NCBI GenBank assembly: GCA_902623255.1
Contig: CACNSY010000009.1
Coordinates: 1-64,000 of the forward strand
Direction of reading: 5' to 3'
DNA from: an uncultured Alphaproteobacteria bacterium
Lineage (GTDB): Bacteria; Pseudomonadota; Alphaproteobacteria; HIMB59; GCA-002718135
Length of the DNA stretch: 64,000 nucleotides
Positions 48,136 through 56,898 of the stretch are shown here, piece by piece; within the stretch, counting starts at the first letter, position 1, and each line of letters begins with the position of its first letter. The position numbers were made by a program, and so were the translations under genes. The notes below the pieces were generated by a model that was given only the letters and a program-made list of their open reading frames with translations, was not told where the DNA came from and searched no databases.

Positions 48136-48682
48136 ATTGAGAAATAAACGATTGTATTCTTTCTTTCTTATCCATAGTTTTAACACTAAAAGGAAAAATC
48201 TCTAACATCTTATCATATACATCAATTGCCTGTTGAAACTGGCCTTGATGAATAAAAATTAGACCCATTCCATCTAGAGCACCAAAATGTCTTGGTTCTA
48301 ATTCAAGGGTTTTAATGATGTCTTGCATTGATTGATCAAAATTACCCATCATAAAATGAACTGTTGCTCTCTTATTCCAACCCTCTGCAAAATTAGGATC
48401 TTCTTCAATTAAATTATTAAAAAATCTGATTGCTAGTGGATAATTTCTCAAATTCATAGCTTGAATACCTTTCTCAAAATATTCAATTACTTTTGGATCA
48501 TCAACTTCATACCAAATATTCCAAATGTCAGATATCAAATCTCTTATCTCATCCTGATTTTCAGTCTCATTTAATTTTTTAAACAAATTATTTAGCCGTG
48601 GATCATTTTGATCTGCTAATGCTATCTTACTAGCAAACAAAAGACTTATACTGACAATTAATATTTTAAAGATAACTCTCAT
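48128..48682 (-). CDS. Secreted tetratricopeptide-repeat protein
   Basis: About 184 residues from the ATG at 48682, which gives a clean signal peptide (MRVIFKILIVSISLLFASKIALA; hydrophobic stretch 3-20). A longer frame upstream exists but hides the signal. Three TPR-like units are visible, IQAMNLRNYPLAIRFFNNLI, GWNKRATVHFMMGNFDQSMQDI and LDGMGLIFIHQGQFQQAIDVYDK. Alphaproteobacteria have related periplasmic TPR proteins of unknown role. It overlaps the upstream TIGR03643 gene by 17 bases. Confidence 0.85.
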   Translation of the reverse strand: MRVIFKILIVSISLLFASKIALADQNDPRLNNLFKKLNETENQDEIRDLISDIWNIWYEVDDPKVIEYFEKGIQAMNLRNYPLAIRFFNNLIEEDPNFAEGWNKRATVHFMMGNFDQSMQDIIKTLELEPRHFGALDGMGLIFIHQGQFQQAIDVYDKMLEIFPFSVKTMDKKERIQSFISQST

Positions 48683-48899
48683 ATTTAAATGATTTTTCGG
48701 ATAGATTTCTTTTCTTTTCATGTTTTCTAGTTCTCCCTGTTACTCTAGTTCTCCATAACTTGAATGATCTAGGTTTCAGATTTGTTCTCATTATTTTTAT
48801 AACCTCTGATTCGGTTACACCGTGAATTCTTTTTATTTTTTCAAAAGAGGTTTTATCGCACCAGGCTAATTTAATAATATTATCTATATTCTCGTGCAT
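48666..48899 (-). CDS. TIGR03643 / DUF2805 family small basic protein
   Basis: A 77-residue protein with the family core IDNIIKLAWCDKTSFEKIKR, IHGVTESEVIKIMRTNLKPRSFKLWR and RVTGRTRKHEKK. The first 45 residues look like a helix-turn-helix (GVTESEVIKIMR), and the basic C-terminus suggests nucleic acid binding. Function is not known. It is divergent from a GST gene by 40 bp and overlaps the TPR gene. Confidence 0.85.
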   Translation of the reverse strand: MHENIDNIIKLAWCDKTSFEKIKRIHGVTESEVIKIMRTNLKPRSFKLWRTRVTGRTRKHEKKRNLSEKSFKYESYL

Positions 48900-48939
48900 A
48901 TTATGAATATAGTTCTTAATTAATTAAATTCTAAAAAAA

Positions 48940-49563
48940 ATGATTGATTTGTATTCATCACCTACCCCTAATGGTCGAAAAATTAGCATTATGCTTGAAG
49001 AATTAGGTGTGGATTTTAATCCTATTTTAATAAATTTAGATAAAAAAGAGCAGTTTAGTGAACATTTTTCAAAAATATCTCCTGCAAATAAAATTCCTGT
49101 AATTGTAGATAATGATAACAACCAAACAGTATTCGAATCCGGGGCTATCCTTCTTTATCTGGCAAAAAAATATGATAAATTTCTAAATAAAGATAAGTAT
49201 TGGGAAATAATACAATGGGTTTTTTTTCAAATGGCTTACGTTGGGCCAATGCTAGGCCAAGCTCATCAATATTTATTTTATCATCCTGGCAAAAGCAAAT
49301 TTGCAGAAGATAAAACAAAAGGCTATGCACAACATATATATTCAATTTTGGATAAAAGACTTTCTAAACAAGAATATTTTTCGGATACCTATTCAATAGC
49401 TGATATTTCAATTTGGCCTTGGACAGCTCGTTATGAAAGACATCAAATAAATTTGCATGATTATCCAAATGTGTTGAGATGGTATAAACAAATATCAATA
49501 AGACCTGCTGTTATTAAAGGATATAATTCTCTAGGTGAATTTTATGAAATTCCTAAGCCTTAA
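48940..49563 (+). CDS. Glutathione S-transferase family protein (YfcG/YghU-like)
   Basis: A 207-residue GST. The N-terminal thioredoxin-like domain starts LYSSPTPNGRKISIMLEELG and has the glutathione-binding SPANKIPVI and VFESGAILLYLA segments; the C-terminal helical domain carries YSIADISIWPWTARY with the N-capping Ser/Asp motif. The TPNGRK pattern is typical of the nu-class disulfide-bond oxidoreductase group. It is a single gene whose stop overlaps the LysE gene (TTAA). Confidence 0.92.
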   Translation: MIDLYSSPTPNGRKISIMLEELGVDFNPILINLDKKEQFSEHFSKISPANKIPVIVDNDNNQTVFESGAILLYLAKKYDKFLNKDKYWEIIQWVFFQMAYVGPMLGQAHQYLFYHPGKSKFAEDKTKGYAQHIYSILDKRLSKQEYFSDTYSIADISIWPWTARYERHQINLHDYPNVLRWYKQISIRPAVIKGYNSLGEFYEIPKP

Positions 49564-50168
49564 GCGTTGTAAAATAAAACTGAGCCTGCGGTTATAATTA
49601 AAAGGATTGCTAAAAACCATTCAACAATTATTTTTAATTTTTCATTATTAAGATATTGTCTGATAACACTTCCGCCATATGCCCATATACTAATAGAAGG
49701 AATATTTACTACTGTAGACATAATGACCATAAATAGTGTTCCAATTATTATATTTTCATCTTTTGGATAATATAATGTTACTGCAGTTGAACAGATTACC
49801 CAAGCTTTTGGATTTACAAATTGAAACAAAATTGCTTCATGATATTTTAATGGTCTTGATCTATCTTCAGTCTTTGAAATATTTAAAGACCCAAACATTT
49901 TATATGCTAAATAAAGAATGTAGCCTGCGCCAACATATCTTAAAATATCATAGAGTATAGGATAGGTAATAAACAAAGATCCAAGACCGAGACATACAAG
50001 TGCTAATTGCAAACCATGACCAGAAGGAATGCCAAAAATATTAGGTATAGATCTTATAAATCCAAATTTTATACCTGATGCGGTTAAAATGCTATTATTT
50101 GGACCTGGAGTTACGTACATAATAAAATTATACACTGCTAAAGCAGCTATTAATTCCCATGTAATCAT
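49560..50168 (-). CDS. LysE family amino acid exporter
   Basis: A 202-residue protein with six hydrophobic segments and the LysE/RhtB signature MYVTPGPNNSILTASGIKFG at residues 18-37, followed by GHGLQLALVCLGLG. Members export lysine, threonine, homoserine or other amino acids. It is the last gene of a minus-strand run yqaA-rmuC-yajQ-lysE with gaps of only two to four bases, though no shared function is evident. Confidence 0.92.
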   Translation of the reverse strand: MITWELIAALAVYNFIMYVTPGPNNSILTASGIKFGFIRSIPNIFGIPSGHGLQLALVCLGLGSLFITYPILYDILRYVGAGYILYLAYKMFGSLNISKTEDRSRPLKYHEAILFQFVNPKAWVICSTAVTLYYPKDENIIIGTLFMVIMSTVVNIPSISIWAYGGSVIRQYLNNEKLKIIVEWFLAILLIITAGSVLFYNA

Positions 50169-50170
50169 TT

Positions 50171-50656
50171 TTAATCTCTAAAATTTACAAATTGGACTGG
50201 TATACCTATCTTAGCATCCTCAATAAGCTTCATTACACTTTGTAAATCATCTTTTTTCTTTCCTTCAACACGAAGTTCATTCCCATTGATCTTTACTTGA
50301 ACTTTTAATTTAGAACTTTTGATATCAGAAGTAATTTTTTTACACAGTGATTGCTCAATTCCTTCTACTAATTCATACGTCTGACGAATTTTATTCCCCC
50401 CAGCTTTTTCCATATCATTTTTTTTTAAACATAAAGGATCAACTTTTCGTCTAACAAAATGAGTAACCAGCATGTCATTTACTTGACCAGCTTTCATTTC
50501 ATCATCAGTAGTAACAACTATAGTATTTTCTTTTTTTTCAATTGAAGTATCTGATCCTTTAAAATCGTACCTAGTAGTAATTTCTCTTGTTGCATTTCCT
50601 AATGCGTTATCAATTTCTTGATGATCTAATCTGTTTACAATATCAAAACTAGGCAT
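50171..50656 (-). CDS. YajQ family nucleotide-binding protein
   Basis: A 161-residue protein matching YajQ almost end to end: MPSFDIVNRLDHQEIDNALG, ITTRYDFKGSDTSIE, and the C-terminal VQVKINGNELRVEGKKKDDLQ. YajQ homologues have been described as cyclic di-GMP effectors and RNA-binding-like two-domain folds. It sits between rmuC and lysE in the minus-strand run. Confidence 0.94.
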   Translation of the reverse strand: MPSFDIVNRLDHQEIDNALGNATREITTRYDFKGSDTSIEKKENTIVVTTDDEMKAGQVNDMLVTHFVRRKVDPLCLKKNDMEKAGGNKIRQTYELVEGIEQSLCKKITSDIKSSKLKVQVKINGNELRVEGKKKDDLQSVMKLIEDAKIGIPVQFVNFRD

Positions 50657-50660
50657 TTAT

Positions 50661-51623
50661 TTAGTTTATTACATCGTCATTTATATCTGGCAACTGTTTT
50701 TTAGTGCTTAATCTTCCTAATTTTTTCATCTTTTCTACTTTTTTAGTCAAACTTCCTGAACCATCTTTCAATCTTTGTTTAGCTTCATCCATTTTTGATT
50801 TAGCTAAATCTATTGACTGATTAGCTTTTACAAACGACTCATATACACTGACTGTTTTATCATAAATATCTGCTGCAGCTGATGCTATATCTTTTATTGT
50901 TTTAGATTGTTTATCAACCCGCCACATATTTTCTACAGCTTTAAGTAAAAAGGGTAAAGTTGATGGCCCAACAATAATTATTTTATTGTTCCATGAATCT
51001 TCTATAAGTTTATTTGCCTCATTATATAAAGTAAGTAGCGCTGGTTCTATTGGAACAAACATTAAAACATTATCAATTGTATTAATTCCATATATTTTTG
51101 AATAATTATCTTTACTCAAACTTCTAATCGAAGTTTTTGTTGAATCCAAAAATTTTTTCAAAAATATCTTCTTTTGTTGATTGTCATTTGTATTAGAATA
51201 ATCATGCCAAGAATCTAAGGACACTTTTGAATCTATAATTATGTGTCTATTACCAGGCATATGAACAATTACATCGGGTTTTTGTAAATTGCCATCTTCA
51301 TCTCTAAAAGTTTTTTGAGTTGAGTACTCTTCTCCTTCTCTTAAACCAACACTATCTAAAATATTTTTAAGTACAAATTCTCCCCAAGGACCTTGTTGAA
51401 GCGCACCACCTCTAATTAATGTATTTTCAATTCTATCTTGAGCTAAATTAAAATTTTGTAAAGATTGCTGAATTGATTGCATGTGATTTTTTAAGGAAGT
51501 AAGATCAGTATCATCTTTTATTTCAGAACTTTTTGGTTTGCGAAGAAAAAATAAAATTGCTAAAAAACCAACTCCAGATAAAAAACCAATAATGAAAACA
51601 AATATAAGATTTTCAAACATCAC
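50661..51623 (-). CDS. rmuC: RmuC family DNA recombination protein
   Basis: A 320-residue protein with an N-terminal membrane anchor (about 5-27), a short coiled region and the RmuC nuclease-like core: RGGALQQGPWGEFVLKNILD, QKPDVIVHMPGNRHIIIDSKVSLD (catalytic-type Asp/Lys), and VLMFVPIEPALLTLY. It is shorter than E. coli RmuC (475) because the coiled-coil part is reduced. RmuC limits recombination at inverted repeats. It is in the minus-strand run between yqaA and yajQ. Confidence 0.92.
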   Translation of the reverse strand: MMFENLIFVFIIGFLSGVGFLAILFFLRKPKSSEIKDDTDLTSLKNHMQSIQQSLQNFNLAQDRIENTLIRGGALQQGPWGEFVLKNILDSVGLREGEEYSTQKTFRDEDGNLQKPDVIVHMPGNRHIIIDSKVSLDSWHDYSNTNDNQQKKIFLKKFLDSTKTSIRSLSKDNYSKIYGINTIDNVLMFVPIEPALLTLYNEANKLIEDSWNNKIIIVGPSTLPFLLKAVENMWRVDKQSKTIKDIASAAADIYDKTVSVYESFVKANQSIDLAKSKMDEAKQRLKDGSGSLTKKVEKMKKLGRLSTKKQLPDINDDVIN

Positions 51624-51626
51624 TAT

Positions 51627-52043
51627 TTAGATAAGATATAAATATATTATCAAATATCTAGCAATTTTCCCAATAGATACAAATATTAAAAAAAAAGTAA
51701 TATTATATTTTACTGTACCTGCTGCAAATGCGATTGGATCTCCAATAATAGGTATCCATGAAAATAATAATGACCATTTTCCATACTTTTTGAAAATATC
51801 TGTAGCTTTCTGTAATAAGTATTGATTTACTGGGAACCAAGGTTTCTTAATAAGAAAATTTACAAAGTAACCACATATCCAACTGATTAGAGATCCTAAA
51901 ATATTACCTGCTGAAGCAAAAAATAATAATAAAAATGGATTATACTTATTAGATAATAATAGTGCTGATAAATATGTTTCTGAAGCAAAAGGAAAAAAAG
52001 TACCTAAAGACAAACAAAAAATAAATAATGATGAATAGATCAA
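51627..52043 (-). CDS. YqaA family (SNARE-associated/DedA-like) membrane protein
   Basis: A 138-residue membrane protein with about four hydrophobic segments. The small YqaA form of the DedA/VTT superfamily is recognised by FPFASETYLSALLLSNKYNP, SAGNILGSLISWICGYF and WSLLFSWIPIIGDPIAFAAG, with the re-entrant-loop Pro/Gly pattern. DedA relatives flip phospholipids or keep proton-motive force. It starts the four-gene minus-strand run and is divergent from the M24 peptidase gene (49 bp). Confidence 0.88.
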   Translation of the reverse strand: MIYSSLFIFCLSLGTFFPFASETYLSALLLSNKYNPFLLLFFASAGNILGSLISWICGYFVNFLIKKPWFPVNQYLLQKATDIFKKYGKWSLLFSWIPIIGDPIAFAAGTVKYNITFFLIFVSIGKIARYLIIYLYLI

Positions 52044-52092
52044 AGTATTTCTTATTGTTAATTTATGTTATTGTTATGTTACTTATCAATTT

Positions 52093-53235
52093 ATGAACGA
52101 TTTTCCAAAAGAAGAATTTATTTCCAGAATTGAAAAAATACAAATACATATTGAAAAAGAAAATATTGATGCTGTTATTATAACTTCACCATCAAATTTT
52201 AGATATTGCACTGGACTTGATAGTAATTTTTGGGAAAGTCCTACAAGACCCTGGTATTTAATTATTTCAAAAAAAAATCCAATTAAAGCTATAATTCCAT
52301 CTATTGGTATTACAGCTATGCAAAACACATTAGTCAATGATATCGAAACTTGGGAGTCTCCAAATCCGAAAGATGAAGGAATATCTTTATTGAAAAAAAA
52401 CATCAAAAGTTTTCCTAAAAATTCAAATATTGGTTTTGAATTAGGAAATGAAACTTTTTTGCGAATGAGTATTAACGATTATCAGGATATTCAAAAAAAT
52501 TTATCAGAATATAATTTTGTTGATGCTAGTAAAATACTTTGGAGTATAAGAAAAATAAAATCTGAAATAGAGATCAGTAATATTAAAGAAATTTGTTCTA
52601 TTACGAGTAAGGTGTTTGATAATTTTCCTGAAAAAATTAATTTAGGAATGAGTGAAAAACAAATTACATCAATATTTAAAAAAGAATTAATTGAGGGTGG
52701 TGCAGATTATATTCAATATATGGCGTGTGTTTCGGGACTTAATGGTTATAATCAGATTATCTGTAACCCAACAGAAAGGGTAACTAAAGATGGTGATATT
52801 CTAATTATTGATACCGGTGCAACTTTAAATGGTTATTTTTCAGATTTCGATAGAAATTTTGGCTTTGGAAGAATTAACAAACAAGTTCTAGATGCATATA
52901 ATAAATTGTGGGAAGCAACTGAGAGAACTTTAGAAATTATAAAACCTGGAACTAGTTGTTCAGAAATATATTCTAAATTATCTTATAGTTTAACAACTAA
53001 CAACATATCAGTTGGAAGGATGGGTCATGGTTTAGGCTTACAACTGACTGAGCCGCCAAGTATTATGAGAAATGACAAAACATTACTTGAGGAAAATATG
53101 ATTATAACTCTTGAGCCATCAATTGAAATGGACGAAAATAAAATATTAGTACAAGAAGAAAATTTATTGATAACTAAAGATTCCTATAAACTTTTAAGTA
53201 CTAGAACTCCTGAAAATTTACCTATTATTAATTAG
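52093..53235 (+). CDS. M24 family metallopeptidase (Xaa-Pro/creatinase type)
   Basis: A 380-residue pita-bread protein. The N-terminal creatinase-like domain (1-150) includes ITSPSNFRYCTGLDSN. The C-terminal catalytic domain shows five metal ligands: Asp and Asp in IIDTGATLNGYFSDFDRNF, His in MGHGLGLQLTEPPS, Glu in ITLEPSIEM and Glu in LVQEENLLIT. It could be a prolidase, Xaa-Pro aminopeptidase or an ectoine-hydrolase-like enzyme. The facing peptide ABC transporter genes favour a peptide substrate. Its stop abuts the transporter ATPase stop with no gap. Confidence 0.9.
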   Translation: MNDFPKEEFISRIEKIQIHIEKENIDAVIITSPSNFRYCTGLDSNFWESPTRPWYLIISKKNPIKAIIPSIGITAMQNTLVNDIETWESPNPKDEGISLLKKNIKSFPKNSNIGFELGNETFLRMSINDYQDIQKNLSEYNFVDASKILWSIRKIKSEIEISNIKEICSITSKVFDNFPEKINLGMSEKQITSIFKKELIEGGADYIQYMACVSGLNGYNQIICNPTERVTKDGDILIIDTGATLNGYFSDFDRNFGFGRINKQVLDAYNKLWEATERTLEIIKPGTSCSEIYSKLSYSLTTNNISVGRMGHGLGLQLTEPPSIMRNDKTLLEENMIITLEPSIEMDENKILVQEENLLITKDSYKLLSTRTPENLPIIN

Positions 53236-54954
53236 TTAAATAATTGATTCAATTTTAGGCATAAGTCTAATTAATTCCTTCGTATATTCATGCTCAGGAT
53301 TATTAAACAATTCCTCTGTATCTTTTGTTTCACAAACAGCACCATTTTTTAGTACAATTATTCGGTTACACATTTGGCGAATTACAGGAAGATCATGGCT
53401 AATAAATAGCATAGTGAGATGAAGTTCATCTTGTATATCTTTTAATAAATTCAATATTTGTGCTTGTATACTGACATCCAATGCAGAAGTTGGTTCATCA
53501 CATATTAATAATCTTGGTCTTGTTGCCAAGGCACGAGCAATAGATATTCTCTGCCTTTGCCCTCCTGAGAATTCATGTGGGTATCGATCTAGAGATTGTC
53601 TGGTCATTCCAACAATATCTATTAGGTCATAAACATTTTGTAAAAGATCATTATTGCTAATATTTTTTTGAAAAAATTTAATTGGTTCTGCAATAATATC
53701 CTTAACTTTGAACCGAGGATTTAGAGATGAGTAAGGATCTTGAAAAATCATTTGAATTTGACCTCTACTATTATGAATTTGATATTTTTTATTTGAATTA
53801 TATAGAGGTTCATTATTATAAATTAAATCACCTTTATTAGGACTAATTAATCCAGTAATAATTTTTGCAATAGTTGATTTACCTGAACCAGACTCTCCAA
53901 CTAATCCAAGTGTCTCACCTTCGAATAATTCAAAAGATACATTGTCGACAGCTTTAACTATTTTATCATTCGAACTTTTATTAGAAATAAATGAAAAACC
54001 ACTACCTAAAGAATTATCATCAAAAACTTTTGTCACTTCCTCAAGTTTTAATAATTTTTGATTTTTATTTTCCCTTATGCCCCATGTTTTAATAATATTT
54101 TTAGTCAAATCCTTGGAACTAGATGTTATTTCCTTACCATCGGGGCTAATCAATTTAAATCTATCAATTTTCTTATTTGTTGGTGGCACTGAAATTACTA
54201 AGCTTCTTGCTTCTGTTGATTTTGGATTTGTTAATAATTCTTTAGTCTCACCTTGTTCAACAATATGTCCGTATCTCATGACAATAACTTTATCAGTCGT
54301 CTCTGCTATGACTCCCATATCATGGGTAATAATTATAACACCAAGATTTCTTTTCTTTGTAAGATCTTTAAGAAGTTCTAATATTTGATATTGAATACTT
54401 ACATCTAAAGCTGTTGTTGGTTCATCTGCAATTATTAAGTCAGGTTCACAACTTATCGCTAAAGCTATCACAACTCTTTGACGCATACCGCCACTAAATT
54501 GGTGTGGATAGTCTTCAATTCTTTTTTCAGCGTTCTCTATTCCAACCTCTTTAAGTAGTTGAATTGATTTTTTAAGTGAATCTTGATAACTTAAATTTAA
54601 ATGAGCCTGAATAGTTTCAATTAATTGATCTTTTATTTTAAATAGAGGGTTTAATGAAGTTTGAGGGTCTTGAAAGACAAATCCTATTTTTTTTCCTCTA
54701 ATATTTTGAATTATTTCTTCATTACTTCTTAATTCAATATTGTCTATTTTTATTGAACCATCTGTGATTTCACCTGGAGGATCAATCAAGTTAATTATCG
54801 CATTTGCAATTGTAGATTTTCCAGATCCAGACTCACCGACAATTCCTAATATTTCGCCTCTTTCTAAAGAAAATTCTACATTTTTGCTTGCAACAATAGT
54901 TTCCTTTCGTGTTGGATAACTTATGTTTAAATTTTTTACTTCTAAAAAACTCAT
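53236..54954 (-). CDS. Peptide ABC transporter, fused double ATP-binding protein (DppD-DppF type)
   Basis: A 572-residue protein that joins two ATPases usually encoded separately (dppD and dppF). Each half has Walker A (GESGSGKST), signature (FSGGMRQR in the first, FSGGQRQR in the second) and Walker B (LIIADEPTTALD, LLICDEPTSALD). The first half covers about 1-270, the second about 310-572. The ATG at 54954 overlaps the permease stop as ATGA and is preferred to an upstream TTG. It powers uptake of peptides or related ligands with the next three genes. Confidence 0.93.
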   Translation of the reverse strand: MSFLEVKNLNISYPTRKETIVASKNVEFSLERGEILGIVGESGSGKSTIANAIINLIDPPGEITDGSIKIDNIELRSNEEIIQNIRGKKIGFVFQDPQTSLNPLFKIKDQLIETIQAHLNLSYQDSLKKSIQLLKEVGIENAEKRIEDYPHQFSGGMRQRVVIALAISCEPDLIIADEPTTALDVSIQYQILELLKDLTKKRNLGVIIITHDMGVIAETTDKVIVMRYGHIVEQGETKELLTNPKSTEARSLVISVPPTNKKIDRFKLISPDGKEITSSSKDLTKNIIKTWGIRENKNQKLLKLEEVTKVFDDNSLGSGFSFISNKSSNDKIVKAVDNVSFELFEGETLGLVGESGSGKSTIAKIITGLISPNKGDLIYNNEPLYNSNKKYQIHNSRGQIQMIFQDPYSSLNPRFKVKDIIAEPIKFFQKNISNNDLLQNVYDLIDIVGMTRQSLDRYPHEFSGGQRQRISIARALATRPRLLICDEPTSALDVSIQAQILNLLKDIQDELHLTMLFISHDLPVIRQMCNRIIVLKNGAVCETKDTEELFNNPEHEYTKELIRLMPKIESII

Positions 54955-55874
54955 CTCTTTTTTAATTTTGGATTTAAAGCATCTCTCATCCAATCCCCTA
55001 ATAAATTAATTGATAATGCTAAAACAATTAAGAAAATTGCTGGAAAAAAAGTAATCCACCACTCTCCTGAAAACAAAAAATTATTTCCAAACCTTATTAG
55101 AGTCCCAAGAGAAGGTGTTGTTGGTGGAACGCCAACACCTAAAAAACTTAAGGTGGACTCTGTAATAATTGCAAGTGCTAATCCGATTGTAGCAATTACT
55201 AATATAGGCCGAAGTATATTTGGTAAAATATGCTTAAACATAATTAATATATTTGATAATCCAATAATTCTTGAAGCTGAGACATATTCTTTATTTTTTT
55301 CAACTAAGGTTGATGCTCTTGATACTCTTGCAAACTGAGGCCATTCTGAAATACCAATGGCAAAAATCAAAACATAAATTGCCATTTCGTCATGCATTGA
55401 TTGAGAGATAATTGCCCTTGCAATACCATCAACAAGTAAAGCCATTAAAATACTTGGAATAGTTAACTGCACATCTGTAAGGCGCATTACAATTATCTCA
55501 TACCTACCACCAATATATCCAGCTGTTATTCCAAGAAAAACTCCAAGTATCATTGCAAAAATTATAGATGCAAAACCAACGATCAGTGAAATTCTTGAAC
55601 CATAAATCATTGTTGAAAACATATCTCTTCCTTGCTGATCAGTTCCTAATATGAAGCTAAAACTTCCTCCCTCCGACCATACTGGTGGGGTAAAGGCATC
55701 CATTAAAGAAACTGATGCTGGATCAAAAGGATTATAAGGTGCAACTATCCCAGCAAATACAGAACAAAAAAGTATAATAAAAAATATTGTTGAAGAAATT
55801 ACTGCTAATTTAGAATTAAAGAAACTGTATCCAATATCAGTATCGTATATTTTATTGTACGTTTTAAGTAGCAT
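54951..55874 (-). CDS. Peptide ABC transporter permease, DppC type
   Basis: A 307-residue inner-membrane permease with six segments and the N-terminal OppC_N region, then the binding-protein-dependent transport domain ending EWPQFARVSRASTLVEKNKEYVSASRIIGLSN, whose cytoplasmic EAA-like loop contacts the ATPase. It begins two bases after the DppB stop and is translationally coupled to the fused ATPase (ATGA). Confidence 0.93.
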   Translation of the reverse strand: MLLKTYNKIYDTDIGYSFFNSKLAVISSTIFFIILFCSVFAGIVAPYNPFDPASVSLMDAFTPPVWSEGGSFSFILGTDQQGRDMFSTMIYGSRISLIVGFASIIFAMILGVFLGITAGYIGGRYEIIVMRLTDVQLTIPSILMALLVDGIARAIISQSMHDEMAIYVLIFAIGISEWPQFARVSRASTLVEKNKEYVSASRIIGLSNILIMFKHILPNILRPILVIATIGLALAIITESTLSFLGVGVPPTTPSLGTLIRFGNNFLFSGEWWITFFPAIFLIVLALSINLLGDWMRDALNPKLKKR

Positions 55875-55875
55875 T

Positions 55876-56853
55876 TTAACTACCCTCTTCCTTCAGCCTA
55901 ATTCTAGGATCAATAAAATAGTATGTGATATCTACAATAAAATTTATCATAACAAATATAAAAGCTACCATAATCATGTATGCTGACATAATTGGAATAT
56001 CGACAAAGTATACTGCTTTGATAAATAATGACCCCATGCCTGGCCATTGAAAAACTGTTTCTGTAATAATTGAAAAAGCAATTAACGTTCCAATGTTAAT
56101 ACCTGTAATAGTAATAACTGGAATTAATCCATTTTTTAGCGCATGCTTATAATTAATAACACTCCTTTTTATACCTCTTGCTTTTGCAAATTTAATATAA
56201 TCTGTTTGTAAAATTTCCATCATTTCAGCGCGGACTAATCTAATAACATAGGTCATTTGAAATAAACTTAATGTAACTGATGGGAGTATCAGTGCTTTTA
56301 AACCAGAAATAGTTAAAAATCCTGTACTCCAAAAACCTAATTGTGTGACTTCACCTCTTCCAAAGGATGGAAGAACTCCTAAAATTACTGAAAACAAGTA
56401 AATTAACATTATTCCTATAATGAATGTAGGTAATGAAACCCCTGCTAGAGAAATCACAAGAATAATATTAGAAATAAAACTGTCTCTGTAAATACCAGTA
56501 TATACACCCAAGATGACACCGCTGATGATTGCAATTAAAGCGGAGACGAAAACTAATTCTAAAGTTGCAGGCATTCTTTCTGCAATTAAGTCTGAAACTT
56601 CTCTTTTTAATTGGTATGATATTCCAAAATCACCTTGAATTACATTTCCTATAAAACGTGAAAATTGAACGTAAACAGGATCATTTAAACCCAATACTTC
56701 TCTAACCTCAGCACGTCTTTCATCTGACGCATCTTCTCCAGTCATACTATTTACTGGATCACCAACAAAATTAAATAAGGAAAATGAAACAAAAGCCACA
56801 ACAATCATTACAAGAATAGATTGAAATAGTCTTTTAAAGAAATAGCTAAACAT
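55876..56853 (-). CDS. Peptide ABC transporter permease, DppB type
   Basis: A 325-residue permease with six membrane segments. The N-terminal MFSYFFKRLFQSILVMIVVA and VREVLGLNDPVYVQFSRFIG-type segment and the loop LVRAEMMEILQTDYIKFAKARG are standard for DppB/OppB. It follows dppA across 45 bp holding a strong hairpin. Substrate range cannot be told from sequence; peptides are most likely, nickel or other ligands possible. Confidence 0.93.
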   Translation of the reverse strand: MFSYFFKRLFQSILVMIVVAFVSFSLFNFVGDPVNSMTGEDASDERRAEVREVLGLNDPVYVQFSRFIGNVIQGDFGISYQLKREVSDLIAERMPATLELVFVSALIAIISGVILGVYTGIYRDSFISNIILVISLAGVSLPTFIIGIMLIYLFSVILGVLPSFGRGEVTQLGFWSTGFLTISGLKALILPSVTLSLFQMTYVIRLVRAEMMEILQTDYIKFAKARGIKRSVINYKHALKNGLIPVITITGINIGTLIAFSIITETVFQWPGMGSLFIKAVYFVDIPIMSAYMIMVAFIFVMINFIVDITYYFIDPRIRLKEEGS

Positions 56854-56860
56854 GGTTTAA

Positions 56861-56886
56861 TTTCTGGCCAGATTACTGGCCAGAAA
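56861..56886 (-). promoter_or_regulatory. Intercistronic hairpin between dppA-like and dppB-like genes
   Basis: A perfect inverted repeat: TTTCTGGCCAG (56861-56871), loop ATTA (56872-56875), CTGGCCAGAAA (56876-56886), eleven base pairs with a four-base loop, strikingly GC-rich for this genome. In the direction of transcription it follows the binding-protein stop by 12 bases and is not followed by a U run. It looks like a 3'-end stabiliser or partial terminator that raises binding-protein mRNA over permease mRNA, a known theme for such operons. Confidence 0.78.
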
Positions 56887-56898
56887 ATATAAAAATTA

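Noticed and set aside
56861..56886. Intrinsic terminator
   Set aside because: The stem is strong but no U-rich run follows in the direction of transcription, and essential permease genes lie downstream.
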